A DNA stretch of 64,000 nt, from contig JAWKHH010000004.1 in assembly GCA_041394945.1 (NCBI GenBank), forward strand, positions 186,001 to 250,000, written 5' to 3'. Position 1 is the first letter of the stretch. Each line of letters begins with the position of its first letter. The notes under the pieces are model-generated. The model was not told the origin of the DNA, searched no databases, and worked only from the letters and a program-made list of their open reading frames with translations. A program made the position numbers and the translations under genes. The stretch comes from Bryobacteraceae bacterium. Lineage in GTDB: Bacteria > Acidobacteriota > Terriglobia > Bryobacterales > Bryobacteraceae. Positions 52,601 to 60,634 of this stretch are shown one piece after another.

Positions 52601-54349
52601 GGCTCCGGCGAAGCATCGACAGTTGTTCCCGTGATCCTTCGCGTCACGGGCGCTCCCTGCACCTACTCGATTAGTCCAGGTTCGGCGAGCGTTCCCGTAT
52701 CTGGCACAGCCACGCCTGGGGTTGTCCAGGTCACGGCGAGCGGGCCAGCCTGCCCCTGGACAGCAAGCGTCAACGATCCGTCCTTTATTGTTCGAATCGG
52801 TGCGGGTTCCGGGACGGGATCAGGCGAAGTGCTCTACAGTGTCTTTCCGAACTCCGGTTCAGCGCCGCGGTCGGGAACGATGACGATCGCCGGCCAGACG
52901 TTCACCATCAACCAGCAGGGACCCTGTGACTACTCGATTAGCCCAACGACGGCTTCAGCGGGTGCGGCGGGCGGAACCGGCGCGGTTGCCGTGACAACGA
53001 CGAATGGCTGCCCGTGGACGGCCACGAGCAACGCAGCCTGGATCACCGTCACCTCCGGTGCTTCGGGATCGGGCAACGGCTCCGTGGGCTACACGGTGGC
53101 AGCGAACGTGGGTGTGCAGCGCGTGGGGACCCTCACCGTCGCTGGAAAGACGTTCACCGTGACGCAGGCCGCGGGATGTTCGTACACGCTTGGGGCAACG
53201 TCAGCCAATGCGACGTCGGCGGGCGGCGCGGGTTCAGTGGGCGTCAGCGCGGCGGGCGGATGCGGATGGACCGCGTCGAGCAACGCGGCGTGGTTGACGA
53301 TCACTTCCGGGGCGTCGGGTTCGGGTAACGGCACCGTCAACTACACGGCGGCCCAAAACTTGGGCGCGCAGCGGGTGGGCACTTTGACGATCGCCGGGCA
53401 GACATTCACGGTGACCCAGGCAGCGCCTCCGCCGCCGGCGTCGTTCCCGTCGGTAGGCGCGATGACGCCGGCGTCGGGCAATACCGCCGCGGGGACATTC
53501 AGCTTCACCTTCTCGGATCCGGATGGCGCCGCCGATCTCAATGTGATCAACCTTCTGGTGAACGACTTCATCGACGGGCGCAACGCCTGCTACATCGCGT
53601 TCGTACGATCCTCCGGACAGTTATTCCTGGTGAACGATGCGGGCGACGCGGGCGGGCCCTTCGCCGGTGGGATCACGATCCCGGGAAGCGGGTCTGTGAG
53701 CAACAGCCAATGCACGATCAACGCGGCGGGATCGTCGGTGACGCAGTCCGGGAACACACTGACGCTCAACCTCGCGATGTCATTCACGGGCGGTTTCGGC
53801 GGCAACCGGATCTTCTATCTCGCGGCTCGCGACATGGCCGAGCACAACACCGGCTGGCACGCCAAGGGCGTGTGGAATGTGCCGGGCAAGGTGCTTTCGA
53901 GTCCGGGCGTGGTTAGTCTGGCGCCTTCGCGAACCAACAGCAATGCCGCGACGCTGACGGCCACGTTCTTCGACTCCGATGGCGCCGCCGACCTGAACGT
54001 GATCAACATCCTGATCAACGACTTTATCGACGGGCGCAACGCCTGCTACCTCGCTTTTGTGCGATCGAGCGGCCAGGTGCTTCTGGTGAACGACACCGGC
54101 GACGCTGGCGGGCCGTTCGCTGGCAGCGCGACGATTCCCGGGACGGGGTCCGTCAACAACAGCCAGTGCACGATCAACGCGGCCGGGTCGTCGGTGACGC
54201 AGGTTGGGAATCAGTTGATCCTGACGCTGAGCATGAGTTTCAGCGGCGGGTTCGCCGGGGACCGGATCGTCTACATGGCCGCGCGCGACGTGGCCGAGCA
54301 CAACTCGGGATGGCAGGCGATGGGCACCGTGACCGTGCCCTCGCCGTAG
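49688..54349 (+). CDS. Giant secreted repeat protein with A-B repeats, BACON domains and paired C-terminal modules
   Basis: The 1553-residue protein has an N-terminal signal (hydrophobic [17 protein letters not shown]). Residues about 35-140 are a lone B half. Four A-B units of 211-214 residues follow, each A half opening with P/Q-G-Q-L and containing WTLT..TSDGGxWL, and each B half containing GGNWL..GC-x-x-x-C. Three BACON-like domains follow at about 990-1250, each beginning C-x-Y and containing C-x-W-T. Two copies of a roughly 150-residue two-Cys module end the chain. It is probably a fibre-like extracellular protein stabilised by disulfides; no enzyme motif is seen. Confidence 0.9.
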   Translation: MYLRRAQTSHYLYPAILMFAGAGQLDAQQFKPVAALQFTRLFADPNPLSQTVGIESTGASFQYDVISATTSTGGSWITYSGCHLGCPTPSALTIGIVASNTMAVGSYTGEVLLRKRTGTPVELLIPITLKVTAVGTASLDNLPGQLIYSFRPGETPAPQVFQVRSTGPAALSWTLTKSTSDGGAWLNVSAASGTTPQTLTVSIAKTNLPGAGAVNGAYLGQIAVTAGGNTATIPIVVRVGSDVFRQINPLFFTKTIAGADPVPQVLTIATISEPFQYSVVVRNARGGNWLKFEGCNLGCAAGKALTVKVAADLTLPSGTYTGQILLTSFHQDQIISIPVTLTVGAAGQAILGDSPGQLSFAIHPGGSPPTQEMRVQRGGGGALAWSLTTTTSDGGNWLNPSITSGSTPALIEASVTPAALPDGGLLEGRYTGQIVVESATGRVTIPVSVTVSDSFFNQSGALYFSMQAGGAKPLPQVLTIGGPGIATTHGITWYTSRGGNWLTVSGCDSFCPNPSNYRVGVNPSASLEPGTYTGEVVVELFTEQAMVIPVYLTVYGVADVSFDDMPGQLSFALATGGNAPPAQEIEVRRFGGGTMTWTLTAVTSDGGGWLVTSSASGSTPSTVTVSITTSALPNFGLVAGTFSGELRFLSSQGQRVTVPVSVAVGASVFRQVNPLYFVKPEGGTVPLPQLISAVSTGNPINYGVEFSAANGGNWLTFVGCNSFCTTPGTVRVAVTPPANMAAGRYTGQIVIKSTDGKLSMLAPVTLTVASQTGPYFDSVQGQLPFSAVPGGTGPAPLTAELRNAGTGTLAWTAETVTADGGNWLSLSATSGNITAGTPFTLTASVNTAELPNSGLVAGTFLGRVLLKSAAGDISFPVTTYLRPNSFAQVAPVELAMASGGSVPGAQNVVLANNGSPLNYNMFRYVGSGGLWLDAVGCESFCTPPQTVAVGVKAGVNPPTGTYTGEIIATTNGSGEASTVVPVILRVTGAPCTYSISPGSASVPVSGTATPGVVQVTASGPACPWTASVNDPSFIVRIGAGSGTGSGEVLYSVFPNSGSAPRSGTMTIAGQTFTINQQGPCDYSISPTTASAGAAGGTGAVAVTTTNGCPWTATSNAAWITVTSGASGSGNGSVGYTVAANVGVQRVGTLTVAGKTFTVTQAAGCSYTLGATSANATSAGGAGSVGVSAAGGCGWTASSNAAWLTITSGASGSGNGTVNYTAAQNLGAQRVGTLTIAGQTFTVTQAAPPPPASFPSVGAMTPASGNTAAGTFSFTFSDPDGAADLNVINLLVNDFIDGRNACYIAFVRSSGQLFLVNDAGDAGGPFAGGITIPGSGSVSNSQCTINAAGSSVTQSGNTLTLNLAMSFTGGFGGNRIFYLAARDMAEHNTGWHAKGVWNVPGKVLSSPGVVSLAPSRTNSNAATLTATFFDSDGAADLNVINILINDFIDGRNACYLAFVRSSGQVLLVNDTGDAGGPFAGSATIPGTGSVNNSQCTINAAGSSVTQVGNQLILTLSMSFSGGFAGDRIVYMAARDVAEHNSGWQAMGTVTVPSP
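50114..52651 (+). repeat. Four tandem units of about 640 bp inside the giant repeat protein
   Basis: The GQL-containing starts of the units lie at 50114, 50750, 51383 and 52025, giving periods of 636, 633 and 642 bases. Each encodes an A half and a B half; an extra B half precedes the array. Confidence 0.85.
52659..53440 (+). repeat. Three BACON-like domain repeats
   Basis: Three units beginning CTYSIS, CDYSIS and CSYTLG. The second and third are closely alike, with [18 protein letters not shown] and [18 protein letters not shown]. The BACON family is a beta-sandwich often attached to carbohydrate-active proteins. Confidence 0.8.
53447..54346 (+). repeat. C-terminal two-Cys module pair of the giant repeat protein
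   Basis: Two closely similar copies, each with [26 protein letters not shown] or NNSQC, GG-F, AARD and W near the end (TGWHAKGVW and SGWQAMGTV). These are the best-preserved copies in the window. Confidence 0.85.
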
Positions 54350-54384
54350 GTCGAGTCTGCGATGGCGGTGTGGACGAGCGCGGA

Positions 54385-54406
54385 ACCCGATCCGTGGCGG
54401 GATCGG
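54385..54406. terminator. Hairpin between convergent genes, possible terminator
   Basis: CCCGATCC and GGATCGGG form an 8-bp stem around 6 bases, 35 bases after the stop of the giant repeat gene. No T-run follows on either strand, so termination is uncertain. Confidence 0.35.
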
Positions 54407-54412
54407 GGCCGG

Positions 54413-54889
54413 TCAGGTCCGGCGGGCGTCGCAGGCGACCAGATGCTTGCCTTTGCCGGCGTAGTCGAGGATCAGTTCATCGCAGGTAACGAGGATGGCG
54501 TTGGCGAGCCGGGCCTTGGCGACCAGAAAGCGGTCGCTGGGGTCTTTGTGTTCGGCGCCATCGCGGCGGGTCCAGGGCGGAAGATCGACCGACGATATGA
54601 CCATGCTACTGGTCATCGGAACCACACGGACGCCGGGCCACTTTGTCTGGGTCTTCACCCAGGCGTGGAGATCGCCGTGGACGGCGAGGTCTCCGCGGCG
54701 GGACTTGAGCGCGATCTCCCAGACCGAGGCGACGCTGGCCAGCAGTCGGCGTTCGCGGGCGGCGAGTTCGATCCACGGCGCAACCCAAGCCGCAAAACGC
54801 GTCGGGCCACCGGCATTGCCGCTGGCCCAGATCCAAATGTGTGTGTCGAGGAGAAGAGGCCGTGGGCCGCTCAGATCAGAGGTCAGCAT
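54413..54889 (-). CDS. PIN domain toxin (VapC-like)
   Basis: The 158-residue protein is a PIN nuclease with acidic residues in LLLDTHIWIW (Asp15), VASVWEIALK (Glu), KDPSDRFLVAKA (Asp) and LVTCDELIL (Asp). It has the DTH(I/A)-W subtype start typical of toxins paired with Phd/YefM antitoxins. It overlaps the antitoxin gene by 14 bases. It likely cleaves RNA when released. Confidence 0.92.
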   Translation of the reverse strand: MLTSDLSGPRPLLLDTHIWIWASGNAGGPTRFAAWVAPWIELAARERRLLASVASVWEIALKSRRGDLAVHGDLHAWVKTQTKWPGVRVVPMTSSMVISSVDLPPWTRRDGAEHKDPSDRFLVAKARLANAILVTCDELILDYAGKGKHLVACDARRT

Positions 54890-55160
54890 CCACGTCCCAG
54901 TCTGGATTCACGGGACTTACGATGTCTCCGGTCTCTTCCATGATGCCCTGGGAACGGTTGAGGAAAGGGATAGGGACAAGGGGTGGGACCGATGTCAGGC
55001 GCGCTACCGGCTTGCCGCGCTTGGTGACGATGATTTCGGCGTCGCTCTGGCAGACTTCGTCCATCAGGGCGAGACATTTCGCCTTGAACTCGGCGGCGGT
55101 TACTGTGCGGGCCGCAGCCGGCAGCACGGTGGGGATGGGGGCCATTTGGGACGTTGCCAT
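54876..55160 (-). CDS. Phd/YefM-type antitoxin
   Basis: A 94-residue protein whose central part, TVTAAEFKAKCLALMDEVCQSDAEIIVTKRGKPVARL, is the Phd/YefM DNA-binding fold. The acidic C-terminus ending in DVDADL would bind the PIN toxin. The first 17 residues are extra; a later start is possible, but the ATG at 55160 is the best visible. It presumably autoregulates the pair from the 55-bp gap upstream. Confidence 0.9.
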   Translation of the reverse strand: MATSQMAPIPTVLPAAARTVTAAEFKAKCLALMDEVCQSDAEIIVTKRGKPVARLTSVPPLVPIPFLNRSQGIMEETGDIVSPVNPDWDVDADL

Positions 55161-55215
55161 GGTGGTTGGGCCTCTAGCTGGGAGGATAGCATGAGGTGAT
55201 GGCTATTGCAATTGG

Positions 55216-55704
55216 TCATTTGGATGGGTTCGGGGAGTGGGCCTTCTTCAGGCTCAAGGCAATCCGGCCGGAGGTCTTATCCAGCTCGTCCGGAGTTGTC
55301 TGCTTCGGGCGCTCGTAGACCGACCAAACCACGCGGCGGGTTTTCAGATCCACCAGGAAGACGTTGCCGCGCCCGCGGCTCCATGTCGATTGGGGCACCT
55401 GGAAGCCGGAGCCCGCCTTGGGGCCCTCCTGTTCCTTGGCTTTCCGCTCCTCAAGCTTTTCCTCGGAAGGCAGCAACTCCTCAAGGCGCCGCTCGAATCC
55501 GGAGCCGATGTTATCGGTGAAAACCGCGTCGGCGAGTTTGGGATCGGTGACGACCTCGAAGAGGCTGTCCGCCGTCAGCTTGTTGGCGAGGTACTGATCG
55601 AGTCCGTTGGACATCGGAAGGAGGTAGACGGTGCGGAGGGAGGCGAGGTCGGCGGGGACGGCGAGGCCGGCGGCGGCCGCCAAGCAGAGGAGGAAACGGC
55701 TCAT
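55216..55704 (-). CDS. Small exported hypothetical protein
   Basis: The 162-residue protein has a Sec signal peptide (MSRFLLCLAAAAGLAVPA), a beta-alpha part with TVYLLPMSNGLDQYLANKLTADSLFEVV (a strand and helix seen in small periplasmic nucleoside- or lipid-related proteins, not assignable here), a charged Glu/Lys linker at about 78-93 and NVFLVDLKTRRVVWSVYERP at the end. Proteins of this form are common in acidobacterial genomes, but I know no function. TAGGAT lies 6 nt before the ATG. Confidence 0.78.
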   Translation of the reverse strand: MSRFLLCLAAAAGLAVPADLASLRTVYLLPMSNGLDQYLANKLTADSLFEVVTDPKLADAVFTDNIGSGFERRLEELLPSEEKLEERKAKEQEGPKAGSGFQVPQSTWSRGRGNVFLVDLKTRRVVWSVYERPKQTTPDELDKTSGRIALSLKKAHSPNPSK

Positions 55705-55710
55705 GTCTCC

Positions 55711-55716
55711 ATCCTA
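55711..55716 (-). promoter_or_regulatory. Putative -10 box TAGGAT for a leaderless transcript
   Basis: On the minus strand TAGGAT ends 6 nt before the ATG at 55704. GGAG lies between box and ATG but is too close to act as a normal ribosome site. Confidence 0.35.
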
Positions 55717-55745
55717 GACGCTCGAGGCGCTGAAAAAGACGGAGC

Positions 55746-58700
55746 TCAGGGAAGACCGAGCGAACCGATGGCTTGCCACCCGGAGGTATGCGCATCGCCG
55801 GCAGTCCGCGACGCCGCGTAGATAATCATGTCGCCGCGGAACGTGGGCGCGAACTCGAGCGCGATTGTCAGGCTGAGAGTGTTCCCCTGTCCGGCTGCCG
55901 ACGATGAGGCGGCGTGGATCGTGCATTGGCTATTGGAGGCGGCGCCCGGCGCTCCCAGGACGATGCCGGGTGAGAGACCGGCGGCGGGGCCGGAATCCTT
56001 GACGAGATAGAGCAGGCCCGCCGGCCGCGAGTAGGCGACGTAGCAGGCGTTGTCGCCGTTGAGCTCGCGGTTGATCAGCACGTTGACAACCTCAAGCGTC
56101 TCCCAACCGGCCGGATGGTTGAAGGTGAATGTGTAGGTCTGCAGCGGTCCGGTGGTGCGGCCGCTTGCGGGGGTGGCCGGCAACGCCCCGACGGTGGGGC
56201 CGGAGGGCGGCGGCGACGGCAGGCTCACCGTGCCAACGGGCCGCCAGCCGGAGTTCCGTCCGGCTGAGTCGCGCGCCGCCAGATACACTATTCGGTTGCC
56301 GGGAAAGGTGAACAAGATCGATACGTGCAGCGTCAGCTTGGAGCCGCTCCCGGTGACAGCGAGGCCAGGCCCGAGCACGGTGCACTGGTTGTTGACGAGG
56401 CTTCCGCCCGAGCCGACGACCATGCCGGGCAACAACGCCGATCCGGCGTTGTTCACCAGGTACAGAACGTTTGAGGGTCGGTGATAGGCAAGATAGCAGG
56501 CATTGCGCCCATCGAGGAAATCGTTCACAAGGATATTGACTACCTCGAGATCCTGCCAGCCTTCGGAATCCGAGAACGAGAAGGTGTAGTTGACCAAGCC
56601 GGAACCGCTGGCTCCCCCGGCCGGAACAACTCCGCCGATCTCGGGCGTGGTGCTGGGCTGCCGGATGGTGGCGGTGCGGCCGGCAACGGTGATCCTCCCG
56701 GTCCGGACCGCACCGGAGTTGTTGGGCGCGGTAGTGTAGGCAATCGAGGCGTCGCCGGAACCTCCGATCAGTCCGGTGAGCGACAACCACGGCGCGTTGG
56801 AGGCGGCCGCCCACCCGCATCCGCCATCGGTTTTGAGGGTGAGGTTCCGGGTTTCGCCGAGCGCTGCCAGTGTCTGCGTGGTTTCTGGATTCAGGACGTA
56901 GCCGCAGTCGCCAAGCGTTACCTGGGCAAGGAAGCCGTCGAGGCGAACGGGAGTGGGACGTTGGGGATTGACCACGGGGAAATCCGCGCTGCCGGCTCTA
57001 CCGGCGATGTAGAAACTCCCGGCAGGGCCGGTGGCGACAGCCTCAGCGCCGTCCTCGCCAATGCCGCCGAAAAGTCCCGAGTAGAGAAGACTGGAACCGT
57101 TGGGGGAAAGGACACCCAGCAGAGCGTCGCACGGGCCCTTGCGGGGTTGCGAGGAGTTCACCAAAGGGAAGTCGGGTCCGCACGCAGTTCCGGCGAATGC
57201 AAGCCGGCCGGCGGAATCCACGGATGCGTAGCCGCCGAATGCGTCGCCCAGGTAGGTGGAGTATTCGAGACTGGTGAGAGAGGGATTCAGTTTGGCGGCG
57301 AACATTCCTTGGGGCGACGCTTGATAGGGGCTCCGCAGAGGCAGGTCCGTGGACCTGGTGATACCCACAAGGTAGACGCCGGAGGCATCGAGCGCCAGGC
57401 CAGTGGGGCGCTCGATGGAAGACCCGCCGAAGTAGGTAGCGTAGACCATGGCGCGTCCTGACGGGTCGAGTGCGATGACGTAGATGTCTTCGTCGCTGTT
57501 GGTGTTCGGCGGACCCGGATTGAAAGTTGTGTCGTAGGCCACTGTTGGAACCGGCAGGTTGGAAAGCTGCGTGGTTCCCGCGAGATAGGCGCGACCCGCG
57601 GCGTCCACGGCAAGGAGCCGGCCGCGGACGCGCTGGCCGGGGTTGTCGAAACCAGTCCTTGTCCCATCGGTATTGCCAGTGACCAGGGTGCTGTAGACGC
57701 GTACGCCTTGAGGGGTGAAGCGCGCCACGAACGCGTCGTTCTCCATGTTGGGATTCGCCGCTCGAAAAGCCAGGGGGCTGGTAGGGAAATCGCGACGCGC
57801 ACCGCCCGCGACAAAGATGTCGCCGCCGGGCCCCAGGGCCACCTGGGCTCCGGCCGCACTGCCCCTGAGCCAAGTGGAGAAAACGATGCCGGCGCCGTCG
57901 GGCTGGAGGCGGAACAGCCAGGTGTCGAAGGCGCCGACGACGGCGTCCGGCAGGAATGCGTTGCGAATTGGCACGCCGGCGTTGGCGGTAGCTCCGCCGG
58001 CGCCGGCCACAAAACCCAGCGCGTCCACCGCGAGGCCGGCCATATTGACTGCGCTCGTTGATCCGCCGTTGCCGAAGTAGGAGGCCCATACAAGTTCCTG
58101 ACCAGAGGGAGTGAACTTCATCACGAATCCGACACGGCCGGTGGCGAAGGGAATGAAGGAATCGCCGGAGACATAGACGAAGCCTGCCGGGTCGGTAGTG
58201 ACGAAAGCGACCTCCTCGTCGAGGTCGCGTCCGGCGAATGTGGAGAAGACGATCGCCGGATCGATTACCAAGCCAAGAACCGGATCGTGCGTGCCGACGT
58301 CGAACCCGACGAGTCCGGCGGCGTCCTTGCGGAGCGTGGCTTTCACAGGGATTCGGGCGCCATTCGATTCCTGCCATGCGACAGGCGGCTGGTGAACCAT
58401 GGTGGCGGAACCGGCGGTAACGACGAGGCTGCCGTCGGCGGCGATGCGGACGGAGTCCGCGCCTTCGAAGCGCATGCCGATGGCGGACGGAGAGGCGCCG
58501 GGGGCGAGAACGAAATCGTACTCGAAGTCCGGACCGCCGCCGTACATGGCGAGATCGATCCCCGGATAAACGCCTCGCCAGGTGAGCCGTCCGAAGTGGG
58601 GGACGCGGGTGATCCAGCGATCCGGGCCGGCGCCGGCAAAGTAGCTGGAATTGGATGGGTGCGGCTCGGCGGCGACGATCTCAGGCCGTGCGGAAGCCCC

Positions 58701-58904
58701 TTCGAGAGCCAGTGTGACCGCCCGGCCACCGAGAAGCCATCGCGGACCGCCGGCAGTGGCGCCCGCGACGCCGTTCGTGCTCCGCGCCAGGTAGAGAAAC
58801 TCACTTGGCGCCTGGCCGCGATTGGGCTCCCAGAATGAACTGGGCCATGGCGCGGCGACAAGGAGGGAAGCGGAAAGCACTGGACACAACCAGCGAGACC
58901 CCAT
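55746..58904 (-). CDS. Secreted SBBP beta-propeller protein with paired C-terminal modules
   Basis: The 1052-residue protein has a signal peptide (MGSRWLCPVLSASLLVAAPW), then FWEPNRGQAPSEF, the intact SBBP-associated N-terminal domain, including SSYFAGAGPDRW and VYPGIDLAMYGG. SBBP blades occupy roughly residues 210-650 (for example ATYFGGSSIERPTGLALDASGVYLVG). One BACON-like unit with CGWAAASNAPWLSLTG follows, then two C-terminal two-Cys modules. It is related to, but clearly separate from, the three-gene operon at 30.5-41.8 kb. TAGACT lies 6 nt before its ATG. Confidence 0.92.
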   Translation of the reverse strand: MGSRWLCPVLSASLLVAAPWPSSFWEPNRGQAPSEFLYLARSTNGVAGATAGGPRWLLGGRAVTLALEGASARPEIVAAEPHPSNSSYFAGAGPDRWITRVPHFGRLTWRGVYPGIDLAMYGGGPDFEYDFVLAPGASPSAIGMRFEGADSVRIAADGSLVVTAGSATMVHQPPVAWQESNGARIPVKATLRKDAAGLVGFDVGTHDPVLGLVIDPAIVFSTFAGRDLDEEVAFVTTDPAGFVYVSGDSFIPFATGRVGFVMKFTPSGQELVWASYFGNGGSTSAVNMAGLAVDALGFVAGAGGATANAGVPIRNAFLPDAVVGAFDTWLFRLQPDGAGIVFSTWLRGSAAGAQVALGPGGDIFVAGGARRDFPTSPLAFRAANPNMENDAFVARFTPQGVRVYSTLVTGNTDGTRTGFDNPGQRVRGRLLAVDAAGRAYLAGTTQLSNLPVPTVAYDTTFNPGPPNTNSDEDIYVIALDPSGRAMVYATYFGGSSIERPTGLALDASGVYLVGITRSTDLPLRSPYQASPQGMFAAKLNPSLTSLEYSTYLGDAFGGYASVDSAGRLAFAGTACGPDFPLVNSSQPRKGPCDALLGVLSPNGSSLLYSGLFGGIGEDGAEAVATGPAGSFYIAGRAGSADFPVVNPQRPTPVRLDGFLAQVTLGDCGYVLNPETTQTLAALGETRNLTLKTDGGCGWAAASNAPWLSLTGLIGGSGDASIAYTTAPNNSGAVRTGRITVAGRTATIRQPSTTPEIGGVVPAGGASGSGLVNYTFSFSDSEGWQDLEVVNILVNDFLDGRNACYLAYHRPSNVLYLVNNAGSALLPGMVVGSGGSLVNNQCTVLGPGLAVTGSGSKLTLHVSILFTFPGNRIVYLAARDSAGRNSGWRPVGTVSLPSPPPSGPTVGALPATPASGRTTGPLQTYTFTFNHPAGWETLEVVNVLINRELNGDNACYVAYSRPAGLLYLVKDSGPAAGLSPGIVLGAPGAASNSQCTIHAASSSAAGQGNTLSLTIALEFAPTFRGDMIIYAASRTAGDAHTSGWQAIGSLGLP
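55749..56645 (-). repeat. C-terminal two-Cys module pair of the fourth SBBP protein
   Basis: The first copy has [23 protein letters not shown] and NSGWRPVG. The second has VLINRELNGDNACYVAYSR, NSQC and TSGWQAIG. Both are well preserved. The boundaries are approximate. Confidence 0.82.
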
Positions 58905-58910
58905 CCGCGA

Positions 58911-58916
58911 AGTCTA
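58911..58916 (-). promoter_or_regulatory. Putative -10 box TAGACT for a leaderless transcript
   Basis: On the minus strand TAGACT ends 6 nt before the ATG of the SBBP gene at 58904. No -35 of good quality is seen. Confidence 0.4.
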
Positions 58917-58952
58917 TCATTGCCGGTTCCGCTTAGGCCGCCACGCCCTGCG

Positions 58953-58958
58953 TACAAT
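58953..58958 (+). promoter_or_regulatory. Putative -10 box TACAAT for a leaderless transcript
   Basis: TACAAT ends 6 nt before the TTG at 58965, supporting that TTG as the start of the first glycosyltransferase. Divergent to the box at 58911-58916, 36 bp away. Confidence 0.45.
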
Positions 58959-58964
58959 AGCAGT

Positions 58965-59657
58965 TTGTACAAAAGCCAGAAGATCACCGTGATCATCCCG
59001 TGCCTCAATGAAGAACAGGGGATCGAACAGGTGTTGCGGCGGATGCCGGAGTTCGTCGATCAGGTGATTGTGGTGGACAACGGGTCGACTGACCGGACGT
59101 CGGAGGTGGCGGAGTCCTTCGGGGCCGAGGTGATTCGGGAGGACGTGCGAGGCTACGGGCGTTCGTACAAGACGGGATTCCGGCGGGCCACGGGCGACAT
59201 CCTAATCACACTTGACGGCGATCATAGCTATCCGCCGGACGCGATTTCGTATTTGCTCGAGTGCTTCCTGCATCTCGAAGTCGATTTCCTGAACGCATCG
59301 CGGTTCCCGGTGCGGGACCGCCACGCGATGAGTTTCAAGCATAAGTTCGGCAACTGGGTGCTGTCGATGGCGACGTCGTTGTTGTTCTTCCGTTGGATGC
59401 GGGATTCGCAGTCGGGGATGTGGGTGTTCCGGCGGGCGATTCTGCGCGATATGGTGCTCGAGTCCGACGGGATGGCGTTTTCCGAGGAGATCAAGGTAGA
59501 GGCCCTGCGGAACGGGGTGCGGTTCCAGGAGATCCCGATTCAGTATTCGTCGCGGCTGGGGGAGATCAAGCTAAACCCGTGGCGGGACGGATTGAACAAC
59601 CTCTGGTTCCTGGCGCGGAAGCGGTTCTGGCGGGGGCGCGAGCGGTTCGGTGCATGA
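58965..59657 (+). CDS. Glycosyltransferase family 2 (dolichol-phosphate mannose synthase-like)
   Basis: The TTG at 58965 is chosen because KITVIIPCLNEEQGIE is the GT2 N-terminus; an upstream frame start at 58920 would add 15 unlike residues. The protein has 230 residues, with VVDNGSTDRTSEVA, a metal-binding DGD in ITLDGDHSYPPDAI and GMWVFRR later. There are no membrane helices. Proteins of this type transfer a sugar to a polyprenyl phosphate or start glycan chains. It is the first gene of a five-transferase chain and overlaps the next by ATGA. Confidence 0.92.
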   Translation: MYKSQKITVIIPCLNEEQGIEQVLRRMPEFVDQVIVVDNGSTDRTSEVAESFGAEVIREDVRGYGRSYKTGFRRATGDILITLDGDHSYPPDAISYLLECFLHLEVDFLNASRFPVRDRHAMSFKHKFGNWVLSMATSLLFFRWMRDSQSGMWVFRRAILRDMVLESDGMAFSEEIKVEALRNGVRFQEIPIQYSSRLGEIKLNPWRDGLNNLWFLARKRFWRGRERFGA

Positions 59658-60634
59658 CGGCCGCGGCGGTGATCCCGAACTGGAATGGCGGGGCGCGGCT
59701 GGCGCGGACGATCGAGGACTTGCAGGAGCAAACGGCGCCGCCGGCGCGCATCGTGGTGGTGGATAACGGGTCCTTGGATGGGTCCGGTGAGCGGGCGCGG
59801 GCGGTTGGGTGCGAGACGATCGCGATGGGGCGCAACGCGGGATTCGCGGCGGCGGTGAACGCGGGAATCCGCGAGTCGGGGACGGAACTGGTGGCGATCG
59901 TGAATAACGATGTCGAGTTGGAGCCGGAGTGGCTGGCGGGGCTGACGGCGGCTTTCGAGGACAGCGAGGTGTGGTTTGCGTGCGGCAAACTGCGGAGCCT
60001 GGCGCGGCCGGGTCAGCTCGATGGCGCCTACGACTTGGTTTGTCTCGGGAGAACCGCGTGGCGATGCGGGGCGGGGAAAGCGGATGGTCCGTTGTGGAAC
60101 AGGCGGCGGCGAATCGCGATGGCGCCGATGACGGCGGCGGTATTCCGGCGGGAACTGTTTGACCGGGTGGGACTGCTCGATGAGCGCTTCGAGAGTTATC
60201 TGGAAGATGTCGATTTCGGCATCCGGTGCGCGATGGCGGGGCTTGGCGGCCTGTATGTGCCGGAGGCGGGAGGCGGGCATTGGGGGAGCGCGACGCTGGG
60301 GGCGTGGAGTCCGAGGACGCTGCGTCTACTGGCGCGGAATCAGACGTACCTGACTCGGAAGTATCCGCCGGCGCGCTGGTGGAGCACGGAAGGCTGGGCG
60401 ATCGTGGTGGCGCAGGGATTGTGGGGGCTAGTGGCGGCGAGGAACGGAGGGTTGCCAGGAATCGGGGCGTGGCTGCACGGGAAAGCGGCCGGCTTGGGGG
60501 GGGCGCGATTCGAGCGGGCGGACGGAGCGTCCACGGTGCTGGCGGCACAGGAGCTGGAGATCCGGGAGTTGCAGGCCCGATGCGGCGCGGACCGGTATTG
60601 GGAGGCCTATTTCCGGCTGGCGGGTGTGCGGTGA
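59654..60634 (+). CDS. Glycosyltransferase family 2
   Basis: The 326-residue enzyme starts with AAVIPNWNGGARLARTI, then VVVDNGSLDGSGE, NAGFAAAVNAGI and the metal motif VNNDVELEP (a variant of DxD), then FESYLEDVDFGIRCAMAG with the acceptor-side ED. This is the rhamnosyltransferase-like GT2 subgroup of surface polysaccharide loci. The coding region includes a run of eight Gs at 60496. It overlaps both neighbours (ATGA upstream, GTGA downstream). Confidence 0.92.
   Translation: MTAAAVIPNWNGGARLARTIEDLQEQTAPPARIVVVDNGSLDGSGERARAVGCETIAMGRNAGFAAAVNAGIRESGTELVAIVNNDVELEPEWLAGLTAAFEDSEVWFACGKLRSLARPGQLDGAYDLVCLGRTAWRCGAGKADGPLWNRRRRIAMAPMTAAVFRRELFDRVGLLDERFESYLEDVDFGIRCAMAGLGGLYVPEAGGGHWGSATLGAWSPRTLRLLARNQTYLTRKYPPARWWSTEGWAIVVAQGLWGLVAARNGGLPGIGAWLHGKAAGLGGARFERADGASTVLAAQELEIRELQARCGADRYWEAYFRLAGVR
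60496..60503. repeat. Eight-base poly-G tract inside a glycosyltransferase gene
   Basis: An uninterrupted run of eight G residues lies about 130 bases before the 3' end of the gene. In other bacteria runs like this in surface-glycan genes can cause on-off frameshifts. Confidence 0.85.

Noticed and set aside
50114..53440. Regular DNA repeats considered as a CRISPR or satellite array
   Set aside because: The units are about 640 bp, diverged, and all in frame within one secreted protein.
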